The position numbers and the translations under genes were made by a program. The notes under the pieces were generated by a model. It saw only the letters and a program-made list of their open reading frames with translations, was not told where the DNA came from and did not search any database. From Symbiodinium natans (lineage: Eukaryota > Sar > Dinophyceae > Suessiales > Symbiodiniaceae): 62,000 nt of DNA. Of this stretch, positions 1 through 10,657 are shown one piece after another (position 1 is the first letter of the stretch; the number at the start of each line of letters is the position of its first letter). The stretch lies in contig CAJNDS010002079.1 of NCBI GenBank assembly GCA_905221605.1, positions 1,700,001-1,762,000 of the forward strand, written 5' to 3'.

Positions 1-6
1 CTGCAG

Positions 7-51
7 GCCATGAAGCAAGAGCACGTCGTCGCCAAAGCGGAAGCTCTGAAG
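7..51 (+). CDS. Micro-exon, A type, 15 codons (AMKQEHVVAKAEALK)
   Basis: The acceptor TGCAG is at the very start of the window. The donor is GAACCA, the only GA donor in the series; otherwise the exon matches the A-type copies at 1,919 and 3,466. TTTAGGG-strand repeats begin about 20 nt downstream. Confidence 0.7.
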
Positions 52-955
52 GAACCAGCTGATGGCTTCAAGGTTGAGGGTTCAGGGTTTAGGGTGCAGG
101 GTTCACGGTTTAGGGTTCAGGGTTTAGGGTTTAGGGTTTAGGGTTCGGGGTTTAGGCTTCAGGGTTTAGGCTTCAGGGTTTAGGGTTCAGGGTTTAGGGT
201 TCAGGGTTTAGGGTTTAGGGTTTAGGGTTTAGGGTTTAGGGTTCAGGGTTTAGGGTTTGAGGAACGGCTTCAAGGTTTATAGGGTTTTGGCCTTATCAGG
301 TTTAGCTTCACGCGTCGGGCTTTAGGTTCTTTTAGGTCCCTTCCCCCCCCCCCCCGGCCCCCTCCCCCATGCGCCCCTTCGGTTGAGAGTTGAGGGTTTG
401 GGTGTTTGGGTGCTTAGGGTTTAAGGCTTAGGGTCTAGGCTTTCAAGATGAGGCTTTTGGGATTTTGTTAGTTCTCTTTTGTCGCTTTAGGGTATTAGGG
501 GTTGAGTCCTGTAAAGCCCTACGACTAAAGGCCGGCCAAGCTGCCACAAAAACTCTAAAGTCCCTAAACTCTAAAGTCCCTAAAGGGTTTCGGGTTTAGG
601 GATCAGCTTCCTAACTGTTTGGGTGTTTTGGGAGCATCACATGATCCCAAAACCTAGAGGTGAGCTGTACCGCCCTAGGGGACGTTTGGGCTTAGGGGTT
701 AAACCCCCCGGGTTAAATCTTAACCCCAAGCCGCCAAAACACCTCTATGCTCTCAACCCTGGGCAAGATGGAAAGAACCTCAACCCTAAACCCGAAACCC
801 TAAACCCTAAACCCGAAACCTTAAACCCTAAACCGCATAGAGGCGCTCAAGGCAGGAGTTTAGGGTTTGGGGTTTTGGGGTGTAGGGTTATGGTTTTGGG
901 TGTAGGGTTTATTGTAACAGGATGCATAAGGCTTGGGGTTGTCTCAGACCGGCAG

Positions 956-988
956 GAGCAAGAAGAGCGACACACCGCAGCAATCCAG
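956..988 (+). CDS. Micro-exon, B type, 11 codons (EQEERHTAAIQ)
   Basis: Acceptor GGCAG, donor GCCCGG. The copies at 2,451, 4,775 and 6,269 differ from it mainly at third codon positions and in the last two codons, which suggests protein-level constraint. Confidence 0.78.
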
Positions 989-1300
989 GCCCGGCTTCGT
1001 TTTACGTAGCTGTGCACGTGCACAATAGTCAGACCTGTTTTCCACGCCTTACTCAGTAGCTGAACTGAGTGCACTTTACACTTTTTGGAATACTCCCCTC
1101 TAGAACTGACAGTGTCCACTTTTGTGGGGCTTCTGAACTCAGCAACTAAGCTTATGAGGGTTTAGGGTTTGGAGGGCTTTTCATGGACACGGGATCAAAC
1201 AGGGCTTGGGCATGGCCTCTGCAGTACGGTTTCGGGTTTGGGGCTGAGTTGTTGCTGCTCTTTTGTTTTTTTTGAGGGGGGGGGGGGAGAGGAGGGTGCC

Positions 1301-1383
1301 AAACCCTAAACCCTAAACCCTAAACCCTAAACCCTAAACCCTAAACCCTAAACCCTAAACCCTAAACCCTAAACCCTAAACCC
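1301..1383. repeat. Telomere-type tract (AAACCCT)n, about 12 units
   Basis: A nearly perfect C-strand tract that ends about 33 nt before the micro-exon at 1,417. It lies in the 3' part of an intron. Confidence 0.95.
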
Positions 1384-1416
1384 CCCCGCTTGAGGGTCTT
1401 CCTCCGCCATCCGCAG

Positions 1417-1449
1417 GAGAAGGAGACAGCGCACGCGGAGGCGAAAGAG
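1417..1449 (+). CDS. Micro-exon, C type, 11 codons (EKETAHAEAKE)
   Basis: Acceptor CCGCAG, donor GCAACC. Preceded by a long CCCTAAA tract and followed from about 1,479 by TTTAGGG repeats. Paralogous to 3,027, 5,016 and 6,747. Confidence 0.78.
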
Positions 1450-1918
1450 GCAACCTAGGGTTCCTCTTACAAGCATAGGGTTCAGGGTTTAGGGGTTTAG
1501 GGTTTAGGGTTTAGGGTTTAGGGTTTAGGGTTTAGGGCCTAGGGTTCAGGGTTTAGGGTTTCGGGCTCAGGTTTTCGGGTTTAGGGTTTCAGGGTTAATA
1601 AAGCCCTAAACCAAAGATATCGGAAGTAAGCTTAAGCCTCTCCACCCTCATCCTGAATGCTCAACACTTGTGACCCTATTGGAGTACTTGAGGGGCTTTA
1701 AAGGGGTTATAACTGCACTTACAATTGGGTTGCTAAGTACCCTGAAGCTTCAAGTAAGACCGGAAATAGGTGCCCCGACCCTAAACCCTAAAACCCTTTA
1801 GGGGAAATCTTGGAGGCTTTGAAGGGTCAATCATTCAAACCCTAAACACTAAGCACTACACCCTAAACCCTAATTCTTAACCCTAAACCCGAAACCTTTC
1901 AGCGTATGCGGGTTGCAG

Positions 1919-1963
1919 GTGATGAAGCAAGAGCACGATGTCGCCAAAGCTGAAGCTCTCAAG
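1919..1963 (+). CDS. Micro-exon, A type, 15 codons (VMKQEHDVAKAEALK)
   Basis: Acceptor TTGCAG, donor GCCTTT. Starts the second A-B-C triplet. The exon at 5,526 encodes the same 15 residues with several synonymous codon differences. Confidence 0.8.
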
Positions 1964-2149
1964 GCCTTTCAGGGTTTAGGTTTCTATTGCTTTGCTGTTG
2001 TTGGGCCCTAAACCCTAAACCCTAAAGCGGTGGTTAGGGCTGCATGGGTTTTTGGGACATTTTGTTAGGGTTTGATTGGGGCGTTGCGGGCCGTAAGATT
2101 TCATGACTCGAGGTATGGGCACTCGGGTTTGTCACTGAAGGGATCCCAA

Positions 2150-2276
2150 TGGGAACACCTAAACAGGGAACCCCAAGAGTATAGAAGGAACATAACGAGA
2201 ATTTCAGGACCCTGGTTCGGCATGTTGCTATTGCATGCCTACTATATTCTTGGGGCTCCCTGTTTAGGGGTTCCCA
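2150..2276. mobile_element. MITE-like inverted-repeat element, 127 bp
   Basis: Arms of about 35 bp (2,150-2,184 and 2,242-2,276) are inverted copies with about four mismatches. The outer ends read TGGGAAC and GTTCCCA. No coding capacity; it sits in the intron before the micro-exon at 2,451. Confidence 0.65.
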
Positions 2277-2450
2277 GTAAACGACCCTAATTTCCGTGGG
2301 TTGCCCGGCTACCTCCCCCCCCCCCCCCCCCCCCCCCCCCATGCTCACCCCAAATTAAGGCTATTTTGATGTTATTTAAGGGGGGAACCTAGGGGGGGAG
2401 GGTAGTAGAGAGGGGGGGTAGTAGGGAAACAACTGACAAGTCAGCGGCAG

Positions 2451-2483
2451 GAGCAAGAAGAGCGACACACTGCGGCCATCAAG
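2451..2483 (+). CDS. Micro-exon, B type, 11 codons (EQEERHTAAIK)
   Basis: Acceptor GGCAG, donor GCCTGG. The last codon is Lys instead of Gln. Followed from 2,500 by CCCTAAA-strand repeats, so it does not follow the common flank orientation. Confidence 0.78.
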
Positions 2484-3026
2484 GCCTGGTTGCGATCCAA
2501 GAACCCTAAACCCTAAACCCTAAACCCTAAACCCTAAACCCTAAACCCTAAACCATTGTCAGACCTCCTCTTCCAGGGTTGTAAGGGTTGTATCACCCTA
2601 AGCGCTCGACCCAAAACCCTAAACCCTAAACCCTAAACCCTAAACCCTAAACCCTAAACCCTAAACCCTAAACCCTAAACCCTAACCCTAAACCCTAAAC
2701 CGCAATGAACCCCAAACGGTGTGAGGGCATGCGGGCTTGAGGGATCGGGACTTGCGGGATAGTGGTTTCTTCTTGTAGTTACATTGTCAGATTCATATGG
2801 GTCCCTCACACTTCGCCCCCCAAACAGGGCACTTGCAACACATTCCCTATACCTGCTTAAGGGCATGTACCTAAATGGGACTTGCGCATTGAGCCTTAAA
2901 GTGCTTCCTATACTTCGGGGTGCAGATATATCATGATATGGTACATGGACGGTCACACCTTGAGGTATGGGGGACCCTGTAGAAGATGGCTCATGACTTT
3001 GAGCGCTTTCCGTCCGCCATCCGAAG

Positions 3027-3059
3027 GAGAAGGAGATGGCGCACGCAGAGGTGAAAGAG
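3027..3059 (+). CDS. Micro-exon, C type, 11 codons (EKEMAHAEVKE)
   Basis: The acceptor is CCGAAG rather than the CAG seen in the other C copies. Donor GCGAGA. The peptide is identical to that of the copy at 6,747. Confidence 0.75.
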
Positions 3060-3465
3060 GCGAGATGAGGAGGTGATTCGTTCATTCTGACCATAAGCCT
3101 CGCGTGGCCTAAACCCTAACCCTAAATCCTAAATCCTAAACCCTAAACCCTAAACCCTAAACCCTTCCACCCTCAACCCCAGAACCCTGTCTATCCTAGA
3201 CCCTGTAAGGTTCATCCTCAAGCCCGTTCACTAGCTCTAGACCCCTCAATCCTAAACTCCTAAGCCCCAAAAGCCAAAGCTTTAAGCTCAAGCCCCTTAG
3301 GCCCTAAACCCTAATCCCTACACCCTACGCTCTAAACCCTAAACCCTAAACCCTAAACCCTAAACCCTAAACCCTAAACCCTAAACCCTATAACCCTAAA
3401 CCCTAAACCCTGAACCCTACAGTGTTGTAGACCTCAGTCAGCGAGAAGTGGGAGGGGGCCTGCAG

Positions 3466-3510
3466 GTCATGAAGCAAGAGCACGACGTAGCTCGAGCGGA
3501 TGCCCTGAAG
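3466..3510 (+). CDS. Micro-exon, A type, 15 codons (VMKQEHDVARADALK)
   Basis: Acceptor CTGCAG, donor GCATCA. Conservative Lys-to-Arg and Glu-to-Asp changes relative to the other A copies. CCCTAAA tract upstream (3,320-3,418), TTTAGGG downstream (from 3,538). Confidence 0.78.
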
Positions 3511-4151
3511 GCATCACGTCCTGGGTTGATAAGGGTTCAGGGTTTAGGGTTTAGGGTTTAGGGTTAGGGTTTAGGGTTTAGGAGGGTTTAGGGTTTAGGC
3601 GGGTTTCGGGTTCATGAGGGTTTACGGTTTATGGGGTTTAGGGAGCGTAGGCTTTGTAGGTTTCAGGGTGAGGTCTTTAAGGCATATGAGGCTCATGGAG
3701 TTGTGGGGTTTCAGGGATGAGGGCTTTGCGTGCTTTAGGGCTTTAAGACTTCGGGGGCTTGAAGGGTACATCACGTGATTATCTATTGAGGGTTATGTAG
3801 GGGCCATATTGGGACTATACAAGATATACATAGGGGTTGTATAGGGCTGAAGTACAAGCTTCGAGGGTTTGTGAAGTTCATTGCTGAAAAAGAGCTCCAC
3901 ATCTTCAAGACGCTCACTGGCTTGTGGGCTGAGACCTAGAATCAAAAGCACCCTAAACCCTAAACCCTAAACCCTACACCCTAAACCCCAAATCCTAAAC
4001 CCTAAACCCTAAACCCTAAATCCCCCTGCTTTTAGCCAGTAGCCTTGAACCATCGCTTCTGGCCCTGGAGCGCCGAGAGCCGCACAAACTCCGTGCCTCT
4101 TCTGACACTGGGTAGGCCCGCGGTTTAGGGTTTAGGGTTTTGGGTTTAGGG

Positions 4152-4232
4152 ATACTTTATATTTACCCTTCTTGGGGTCAATAGGATCTTACTTAGGAAT
4201 ATGTTTCAGAGGGTATACAGGGCCATCCTGGA
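4152..4232. repeat. Dispersed repeat, copy 1 (second copy near 18,321-18,412)
   Basis: Shares an ordered series of short blocks with 18,321-18,412: ATATTTACCCTT-like, TTGGGGT, ATAGGATC, TTAGGAATAT, TCAGAGGGT and GGGCCATCC. Non-coding; the family is unknown. Confidence 0.6.
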
Positions 4233-4296
4233 ACAGTACAACATTGACCCTAAGCTCTAAACCCTCAACACTGGCCTGTGTTTTGAAGTAGATCTG

Positions 4297-4405
4297 GTTT
4301 AGGGTTTAGGGTTTAGGGTTTAGGGTTTAGGGTTTAGGGTTTAGGGTTTAGGGTTTAGGGTTTAGGGTTTAGGGTTTAGGGTTTAGGGTTTAGGGTTTAG
4401 GGTTT
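4297..4405. repeat. Telomere-type tract (TTTAGGG)n, about 15 units
   Basis: The longest perfect G-strand tract in the first 10 kb. It is followed by a pyrimidine-rich stretch (TTCTTCTTTCC) and unique sequence. Confidence 0.95.
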
Positions 4406-4736
4406 ATTCTTCTTTCCTTTCTTCTAGCAAGTTGAACCTATTCGAGAAGATATCCTATGAGGGCCTTCTTACCACGACTCAATCGGCTCTAGGACTTTCG
4501 GTTCGGGCTTAGGGTTCCGGGTTTCGGGGTTTAGGAACGGAGTGGGGTTTGCGGGGTTTGTAGGGCTTAGGCCCTAGGCTTTAAGGTGTAGGAGGGCCGT
4601 CCAACATGTTCACAGTTTCGGGCTTACGCTTTAGGCCCATAGGGTCTGAGTTTAGCCCTGCCCCTTCCAGACCTGGAGACCGAAAGCTCAAGAGCCCCTA
4701 AACCCTAAACCCTATACCCTAAACCCTAAACCCTAA

Positions 4737-4769
<33 letters not shown>

Positions 4770-4774
4770 GGCAG

Positions 4775-4807
4775 GAGCAAGAAGAGCGACACACCGCAGC
4801 CATGAAG
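4775..4807 (+). CDS. Micro-exon, B type, 11 codons (EQEERHTAAMK)
   Basis: Acceptor GGCAG directly after a run of about 28 C, which may act as an extreme pyrimidine tract. Donor GCCCGA. Confidence 0.78.
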
Positions 4808-5015
4808 GCCCGATCCAGTGTTTCATAGGGTTTATGGGTTCAGGTTTAGGGTTGGGTTTCGGGGTTTGGGGCTTTCGCGTTTTCAGCACGGAAGGCCCAG
4901 TCGTACTGGGGCCACTCTCATTAAGTTGAGATCTGGGCTTTCTTTAGAGTTTAGGGTTTAGGGGTTAGGGTTTAGGGTTTAGGGCTTAGGGCCTGCAAGT
5001 CTTCCGCTTTTGCAG

Positions 5016-5048
5016 GAGAAGGAGACGGCGCACGCCGAGGTGAAAGAG
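5016..5048 (+). CDS. Micro-exon, C type, 11 codons (EKETAHAEVKE)
   Basis: Acceptor TTGCAG, donor GCCTGC. The following intron is only 119 nt and is mostly CCCTAAA-like, the shortest intron among the micro-exons. Confidence 0.78.
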
Positions 5049-5167
5049 GCCTGCCGAGGTGATTTCCAAACTCCCAAACCTAGGAGCATGGCTACCCTAA
5101 ACCCTAAGCTCTAAACCCTAAACCCCAAGCTCCTAAACCCTGAACCTTATCAGTGTGTGGGCTGCAG

Positions 5168-5212
5168 GTCATGCAGCAAGAGCACGACGTCGCCAAAGCC
5201 GAAGCCTTGAAG
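5168..5212 (+). CDS. Micro-exon, A type, 15 codons (VMQQEHDVAKAEALK)
   Basis: Acceptor CTGCAG, donor GCTTCG. Followed by another A-type exon without B and C between, so two A units are adjacent. They may be used together or as alternatives. Confidence 0.78.
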
Positions 5213-5525
5213 GCTTCGCCTGCTGACTTCAACGTTTTCTTATTTGGGCGGTTTCCGAAACTAAGGGTACTTCATTGGTTGGGGTCCTTATTTCAAGGGA
5301 ATCCTACGATTTTGTGGGTCTGGATCTATATTAGGGGTCCCTTATCATCGTAAATTTTCTGATTTGGGGGTTTCCGAAAGGGTTTGAGGGTTTAGGGTTT
5401 ATGGGGGAATGTAGGGTTTAGGGCTAAGGTTATCTTAAAGCCTGAACCCCAAACCCGAAACACTGAAGATGCCCTTAGGCTCAAAATGACCCAAAGACCT
5501 TAACCTTACAGTGTGTGGGTGGCAG

Positions 5526-5570
5526 GTCATGAAGCAAGAGCACGACGTCGCCAAAGCCGAAGCCTTGAAG
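5526..5570 (+). CDS. Micro-exon, A type, 15 codons (VMKQEHDVAKAEALK)
   Basis: Acceptor GGCAG, donor GCTTCG. Recent duplicate of the exon at 5,168; the third residue is Lys instead of Gln. Confidence 0.8.
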
Positions 5571-6268
5571 GCTTCGCCTGCTGACTTCAAGGTTTTCTTA
5601 TTTGGGCGGTTTCCGAAACTAAGGGTACCTCTTTGGTTGGGGTCCTTATTTTAAGGGAATCCTACTATTAGGTGGGTCGATACTAGGGGCCCCTTATTAT
5701 CGTAAACCTTTTGGCCTGTGGTGGGGGGAGGCTTTAGTGCACTTATCGTGTTTTCGGGGGTTTTGGGGGCGGGACGGCTTCACGTTCTTCAGGGGTTCCA
5801 AAAGCTTTAGCAATTTTTGTCGGCCTTTTGTCGGGCACTGGGGCTTCAAGGTTGATAAGGGCCCAAGGGATTTGGAGCTCCAGAGACCCTGTCTTGGAGG
5901 TTCAGGGTAGGGTATAGGGTTTAGGGTTTAGGGTTGCTAAGTACCATGAACCTCCAAGTACACTGTAGAAGCTCCACCCTCAACTCTGAACCCCTTGACG
6001 TGGTAGCTGAGGAAGGAGCGTAGCTGCCATCCGACATGTTCACACAGTCAAATCTCACCCTAGTTAAATGCATTTGGCTTAGACCCCCAAACCCTAAACC
6101 CTAAACCCCCTAAACCCGAAACCCTCAACCCTAAACCCCCTAAACCCTAAACCCTAAACCCTGAACCTTAACCCTAAACCCTCAACCCAAAACCCTAAAC
6201 CCTAAGCAGTGGTGGATTCTCGAAAGGCGCCCTGAATCACAGAGACCTTCGGCCCGTGGCCCTGACAG

Positions 6269-6301
6269 GAGCAAGAGGAGCGACACACTGCAGCCATCCA
6301 G
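6269..6301 (+). CDS. Micro-exon, B type, 11 codons (EQEERHTAAIQ)
   Basis: Acceptor TGACAG, donor GCGGCC. Same peptide as the copy at 956 with synonymous changes (GAG for GAA, ACT for ACC, GCC for GCA). Confidence 0.8.
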
Positions 6302-6360
6302 GCGGCCTTTATCTAAGATGAGCCCAAGAGTCAGGCGGTCTCTTCCTATGCTTGTACAAT

Positions 6361-6475
6361 AGTACCCAAAGAATCCTAAGTACCTATATGGGGGTCACTT
6401 ATAACCATAATAGTAATTCCTATTATAGAAACCCTACTTTCTACTATGCAGGTACTTAGGACCCTTTGGGGTATT
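6361..6475. mobile_element. MITE-like inverted-repeat element, about 115 bp
   Basis: The left end reads TACCCAAAGAATCCTAAGTA and the right end is its near reverse complement (about 6,448-6,474), both including CCTAAGTACCT. The interior is AT-rich. It lies 60 nt after the micro-exon at 6,269. Confidence 0.65.
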
Positions 6476-6746
6476 GGCAACAATAATTCTCGGCAAAATA
6501 GTAGTAAGAATAGAAAATAGTTTCGAATATAGTAACACTATAGTAGTCGCGGTATTAGTAGGTGTTTTGCGGGCGAAGGGTTTGGGGCTTCAGGGTTCTT
6601 TAGTGTGCGGAAGGCCAGGTCGTACTGCAGACCACACAGTGACCACTCCCCGGGGTCTCTTCCTGGAGGGGTTTAGGGTTTAGGGTTTAGGGTTTATAGG
6701 GTTTAGGGTTTAGGGTTTATAGGGTTTAGGGCCATCCGCTCCGCAG

Positions 6747-6779
6747 GAGAAGGAGATGGCGCACGCCGAAGTGAAGGAG
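6747..6779 (+). CDS. Micro-exon, C type, 11 codons (EKEMAHAEVKE)
   Basis: Acceptor CCGCAG, donor GCCCGC. Last C-type unit of the triplet region; the helicase relic follows in the next intron. Confidence 0.78.
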
Positions 6780-6889
6780 GCCCGCCGTGATTCTTCTCAT
6801 ATGCGGTTCACCCTGAGTTTAGGTTTCAGGGGTTTAGAGTTGGGGTTTGGGGTCTGGGGACCTTAAAGCCCTATAAGGCAAAAAACCGA

Positions 6890-7330
6890 AGTTTGCGGTC
6901 CCTTCTCCGTTCCCCGAGCCCATCATCTCAGCCCCCGAGGGCGTCTTTGGCCAGACGCGGGCTGCCGCCTTGTGGACCAGCGGGGTTGGCAGGAACGGCA
7001 AGGATTCTTTGTGCAATGCCGTGGCGGCCGATTTGGGGTCGTATTCCGTGTCGATCATGGCGCAGCTCTCCCGCATCTGCGACTCGTCGGCGCCAAGCCC
7101 CCCGCGCACGCGCCGCGCGGGGCGCGCAGATCTGTGGCCTTGCGGGAGATATAGACCGCTGCGAGCCGATACGCCAGCAGCTGTACTCAAGGTGTTCACA
7201 ACTCCCAAGTGGGAGCTGCAAGGGCGCGACGTGTACGAGAAGATGGGTGGTCTTCAAGCCGCAGTTCCTGATGTTCTTCGGGAGCAACGAGCCCCCCCGT
7301 GCCTCAACCCCCTTCCCACTGAACCTGCAA
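6890..7330 (+). pseudogene. Frameshifted relic of a D5/SF3-like primase-helicase ATPase
   Basis: A GC-rich island without telomere repeats, inside an intron. Around 6,985-7,020 one frame reads SGVGRNGKDSLC, a Walker A of the GxGxNGK[DS][ST] type used by D5-like/SF3 helicases, followed by LGSYS. Around 7,205-7,250 the same frame reads WELQGRDVYEKM. Around 7,252-7,300 another frame reads FKPQFLMFFGSNEPP, like the conserved [FK]P-hydrophobic-sNxxP segment downstream in such ATPases. Because the segments lie in different frames and a TAG interrupts the third, the copy is broken. Such ATPases are typical of large DNA viruses and plasmids, so capture of a protist-virus or plasmid fragment is the inference. 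A spliced real exon is less likely. Confidence 0.6.
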
Positions 7331-7696
7331 GTCCTAAATCCTAAACCCCCCAATCCATAAACCCCAAAGCCTGCCCTAAAGAAGCTGGCCCAGCGCATTT
7401 GTAAACTCCCAAAGCCCTAAAACCCAAAAAAAACACAGAGCCTGGAAACCCTTATAAGCCTAAAGCCCTAAGGAAGCTCTCCTACGGCCTCAACCCTACA
7501 CCCTAAATCTAAGCCCTAAACCCTAAACCCTAAACCCTAAACCCTAAACCCTAAACCCTAAACCCTGAACCCTGAACCCTGAACCCTGAACCCTGAACCC
7601 TAAACCCTAAACCCTAAACCCTAAACCCTGAACCCTGAACCCTGAACCCTGAACCCTGAACCCTGAACCCTGAACCTTACAGTGTGTGGGTGGCAG

Positions 7697-7741
7697 GTCA
7701 TGCAGCAAGAGCACGACGTCGCCAAAGCCGAAGCCTTGAAG
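7697..7741 (+). CDS. Micro-exon, A type, 15 codons (VMQQEHDVAKAEALK)
   Basis: Acceptor GGCAG, donor GCTTCG. The last A-type unit. The upstream intron ends in mixed CCCTAAA and CCCTGAA repeats (7,510-7,680). Confidence 0.8.
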
Positions 7742-8629
7742 GCTTCGCCTGCTGGCTTCAAGGTTTTCTTAGGGTTTCCGAAAGGGTTTTCGGGTTCAGG
7801 GTTTCTAGGGGATTTGGGTTATACTAGGTTTTAGGGTCAAGGTTATCTTGAACCCTGAACCCCAAAACCCCAAACACTAAAGTTTCTCTTAGGCTCAAGA
7901 TGTCCCAAAGACCTTAAAACCCTAAGGTCTTTGGGCCCAAAACGCTCAAAGACAGGAGTCCTAGGAGCCTCATCAGGGTTTGGCTTTCGGGGTCAGAGGG
8001 TTTAGGGCGTTCGCAGCGCATCGGGGCGTTTGGGGCCTTGGTGGGCTTCAGGGTTTTTGGGGCTTTTAGGTTCAGAGTTTAGGATTGAGGGTTTAGGGCG
8101 TAGTGTAGAATGTTGTTTGCCTTTGAGGTGCATGGGGTTTAGCTGGGTTGTTTAGTGGAGACACATAAGCCTATAAAAAACAGTACCCGAAACGCCAAGT
8201 ACCATAATCATAAGCCCAAACCATAATCCCAAAACCCGACAAACCCTGAACACTAGAGCTGAATCGAAGGATCCTAACACTTCTCAGATCTGCAAGCCTG
8301 TTAGGTAACAAACTTCCGAGAACCCCAGAAGCAGAAGCCGCAGAACATATACTCGACAGGATTGCCTTAAGTGCCTGAATCCCTAAACCCGAAGCCCTGA
8401 CTCACTGAACCCTCTGAGCCCTAAATACCCTTAAACCCTTAAACCCTAAACCCTAACTCTTAACCCTAAACCCTGGACCCTAAACCTAATAGACCCCTAA
8501 ACCCTAAAACCTTGAACCCTAAACCCTAAACCCTACACCCTACACCCTAAACCCTAAACCCGAAACCCTAAACCCTAAACCCTAAACCCCGAACCCTAAA
8601 CCTAAAAAACCAAACACAAACTTGATCAG

Positions 8630-8662
8630 GCCCAAGATGGGATGCACGAGGAGGCGCTCAAG
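8630..8662 (+). CDS. Micro-exon, 11 codons (AQDGMHEEALK)
   Basis: Acceptor GATCAG, donor GCCCGA. First unit outside the A-B-C pattern. CCCTAAA upstream and TTTAGGG downstream. Confidence 0.72.
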
Positions 8663-8932
8663 GCCCGATTCTCCGCTTCCCTGCGCTCCAAACACCCTGA
8701 AGGGTTTCGGGTTTAGGGTTTAGGGTTTAAGGTTTTGGGTTTAAGGTTTAGGGTTTAAGGTTTAGGGTTTCGGGTTTAAGGTTTAGGGTTTAGGGTCCTT
8801 CGAGGGATGAGGATCAAGCCCGCATTGGGTTCAGGGTTTACGTGTGAGGGGGTTTGGGACAAAAGCCCCCGGAACACCCCGGACTTCCAGCTGGCCCTTT
8901 CAAAGCTTAGGGGCTCAGGGTTTATAGGGTAA

Positions 8933-9019
8933 CCCTAAACCCTAAACCCTAAACCCTAAACCCTAAACCCTAAACCCTAAACCCTAAACCCTAAACCCTA
9001 AACCCTAAACCCTAAACCC
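8933..9019. repeat. Telomere-type tract (AAACCCT)n, about 12 units
   Basis: Near-perfect C-strand tract in the 3' part of the intron before the micro-exon at 9,265. Confidence 0.95.
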
Positions 9020-9264
9020 TTGAGGCTTCTTCCACTGAAACCCAACAAAACCCAACCCTAGACCCTAAACCCTAAACCCTCTGAACAAGAGCCTGGCCCT
9101 CAAAAAGACATGGGCATCTCCTCAAATCCCCCTGTGACCCGAAAGGGTATCCTAAGCCCTGAACCCTATTCTGGTTCCCTAAACCCTCAACCCTAAACCC
9201 CCCTAAACCCTAAACCCTAAACCCTAAACCGTAAACCCTAAACCCCCCTTCCCCCAACATGCAG

Positions 9265-9297
9265 GAGATGGCGAAAGAGCACGCCGCGGTGCAGCTG
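9265..9297 (+). CDS. Micro-exon, 11 codons (EMAKEHAAVQL)
   Basis: Acceptor ATGCAG, donor GTCGGG. One of seven units with a GT donor and the only one whose last codon (CTG) does not end in AG or AA. Confidence 0.65.
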
Positions 9298-9992
9298 GTC
9301 GGGCTCCAAGAAGAGAAACCCTAAACGCAGGGTTTAGGGTTTAGGGTTTAGGGTTTAGGGTTTTAGGGTCTAGGGTTTAGGGTTTAATGTTTAGGGTTTA
9401 GGGTTTAGGGTTTAGGGTTTAGGGTTAGGGTTTAGTGGGAATTGCGGCTATAGGGTTGAATCTCTTATTGAATTCGGGCTTAGGGGCTTTTAGGGGACAT
9501 GATGTGGAATGTAGGTGTTTGGATGGGGCATATAGGGGGTTAAGACATGAGGGTTTAGTTTGCCTTTCGAAATGCACAATAGTACTGTTTCTTTAAACAA
9601 GAAGCCCTGAACCCTAAAACCCTAGACCCTAAACCCCCCAAACGGAGGCTAACTTAGAATATCTCCCTAATGATGAGTTCACCCCCCCTCCCCCTATCCT
9701 CGCGTTTGCGGCTTTACAAAGTTTTGGGGCTTCAGGTTCTTCAGTTTAGTACCCTAAAACCTAAACCCTAAGCCCTTTGCATTTCGTCCGTATTGAACCC
9801 AGAGTTTCCTAGACTCAACTCTAGACTCTAGGCCACGCCCCAAACCCTAAACACCCCAAAAACTACACACCCTACACCTTGAACCCTACAGCCTCAGGCC
9901 TGCCCCCCTAAAACCTAAACCCTAAACCCTAAACCCTAAACCCTAAACCCTAAACCTAAACCCTAAACCCTAAACCCTCCTGTAAACCCAAG

Positions 9993-10037
9993 GCCATGCA
10001 GCAAGATCATGGTGCAGCCTCCACTGCCGCGCTCCAG
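9993..10037 (+). CDS. Micro-exon, 15 codons (AMQQDHGAASTAALQ)
   Basis: The acceptor is CCAAG, the donor GCCAGT. Same 15-codon length as the A-type units but diverged in sequence. Confidence 0.72.
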
Positions 10038-10657
10038 GCCAGTAGGGCCCTACAGATGAGCAAGAACCCCGAGCCCTAAACACTAAGACTAAGAGCCACA
10101 AACCCTAAACCTGAAACCCTAACCCTAAAGCCCAAAGCCTAAAACCCTAAACCCTAAACCCTAAACACACACACACACACACAGCCCCAAGCTAGGAAAC
10201 CTCAGAAGCTGCCAAAATGGATAAGCCCAAGCCATGGGGGTTGAGGTGTTGGTTCTACCCCAAACCCTAAACCCTAAGCCCTAAACCCTCAACCCTAAAC
10301 CCTAAACCCTAAACTGCAGGGCTTGGGGTTTAGGCTCTAGGGCTTCGGGCTTGGGGGAGCCGACTTTCCTAAACGAACTGCATGGGGGACGAGGCCCAGA
10401 GGCCGTACAAACAACCCAAAGCCCCCCCCCGAAGCCCCAACCCCGAACCCCCTCCCCGCCCTCAACCTTGGGTTAGGGTTTAGGGTTTAGGGCTTAGGGT
10501 TTGGGGTTTGGGGTTTATGTATAGTGTTTAAGATTTGTTCGTTCAGTATGTCTTTATCCCAGAGTTTATGGTCCGAGGGTTTTGGAGATTGGGGCTTTTG
10601 GTGTTCGTTGTTGTTTTCTGTGCAGGGTTTAATTTCTTTGAAGGGTGGCCATGGAAG

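Larger units (their letters stand above)
5140..5705 (+). repeat. Tandem duplication of an A-type exon with flanking intron, period about 358 bp
   Basis: The segment around the exon at 5,168 and that around the exon at 5,526 match beyond the exons, for example TTATTTGGGCGGTTTCCG and GGTTGGGGTCCTTAT in both. A third, shorter relative surrounds the exon at 7,697. This shows how units are added: exon plus intron flank copied together. Confidence 0.8.
52..8629 (+). other. Intronic DNA between the first fifteen micro-exons
   Basis: Apart from the exons and elements listed separately, this stretch is degenerate TTTAGGG/CCCTAAA repeat, C runs (about 344-355, 2,317-2,340, 4,740-4,768), and segments copied along with each exon triplet. 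Unique-looking parts are 3,600-3,950 and 7,780-8,330, where no coding signal is evident. Introns range from 119 nt (5,049-5,167) to about 1.3 kb. Confidence 0.6.

Noticed and set aside
1-300. Chromosome end (true telomere)
   Set aside because: TTTAGGG-type repeats occur throughout in both orientations, broken by exons and unique sequence, so they are interstitial and intronic rather than terminal.
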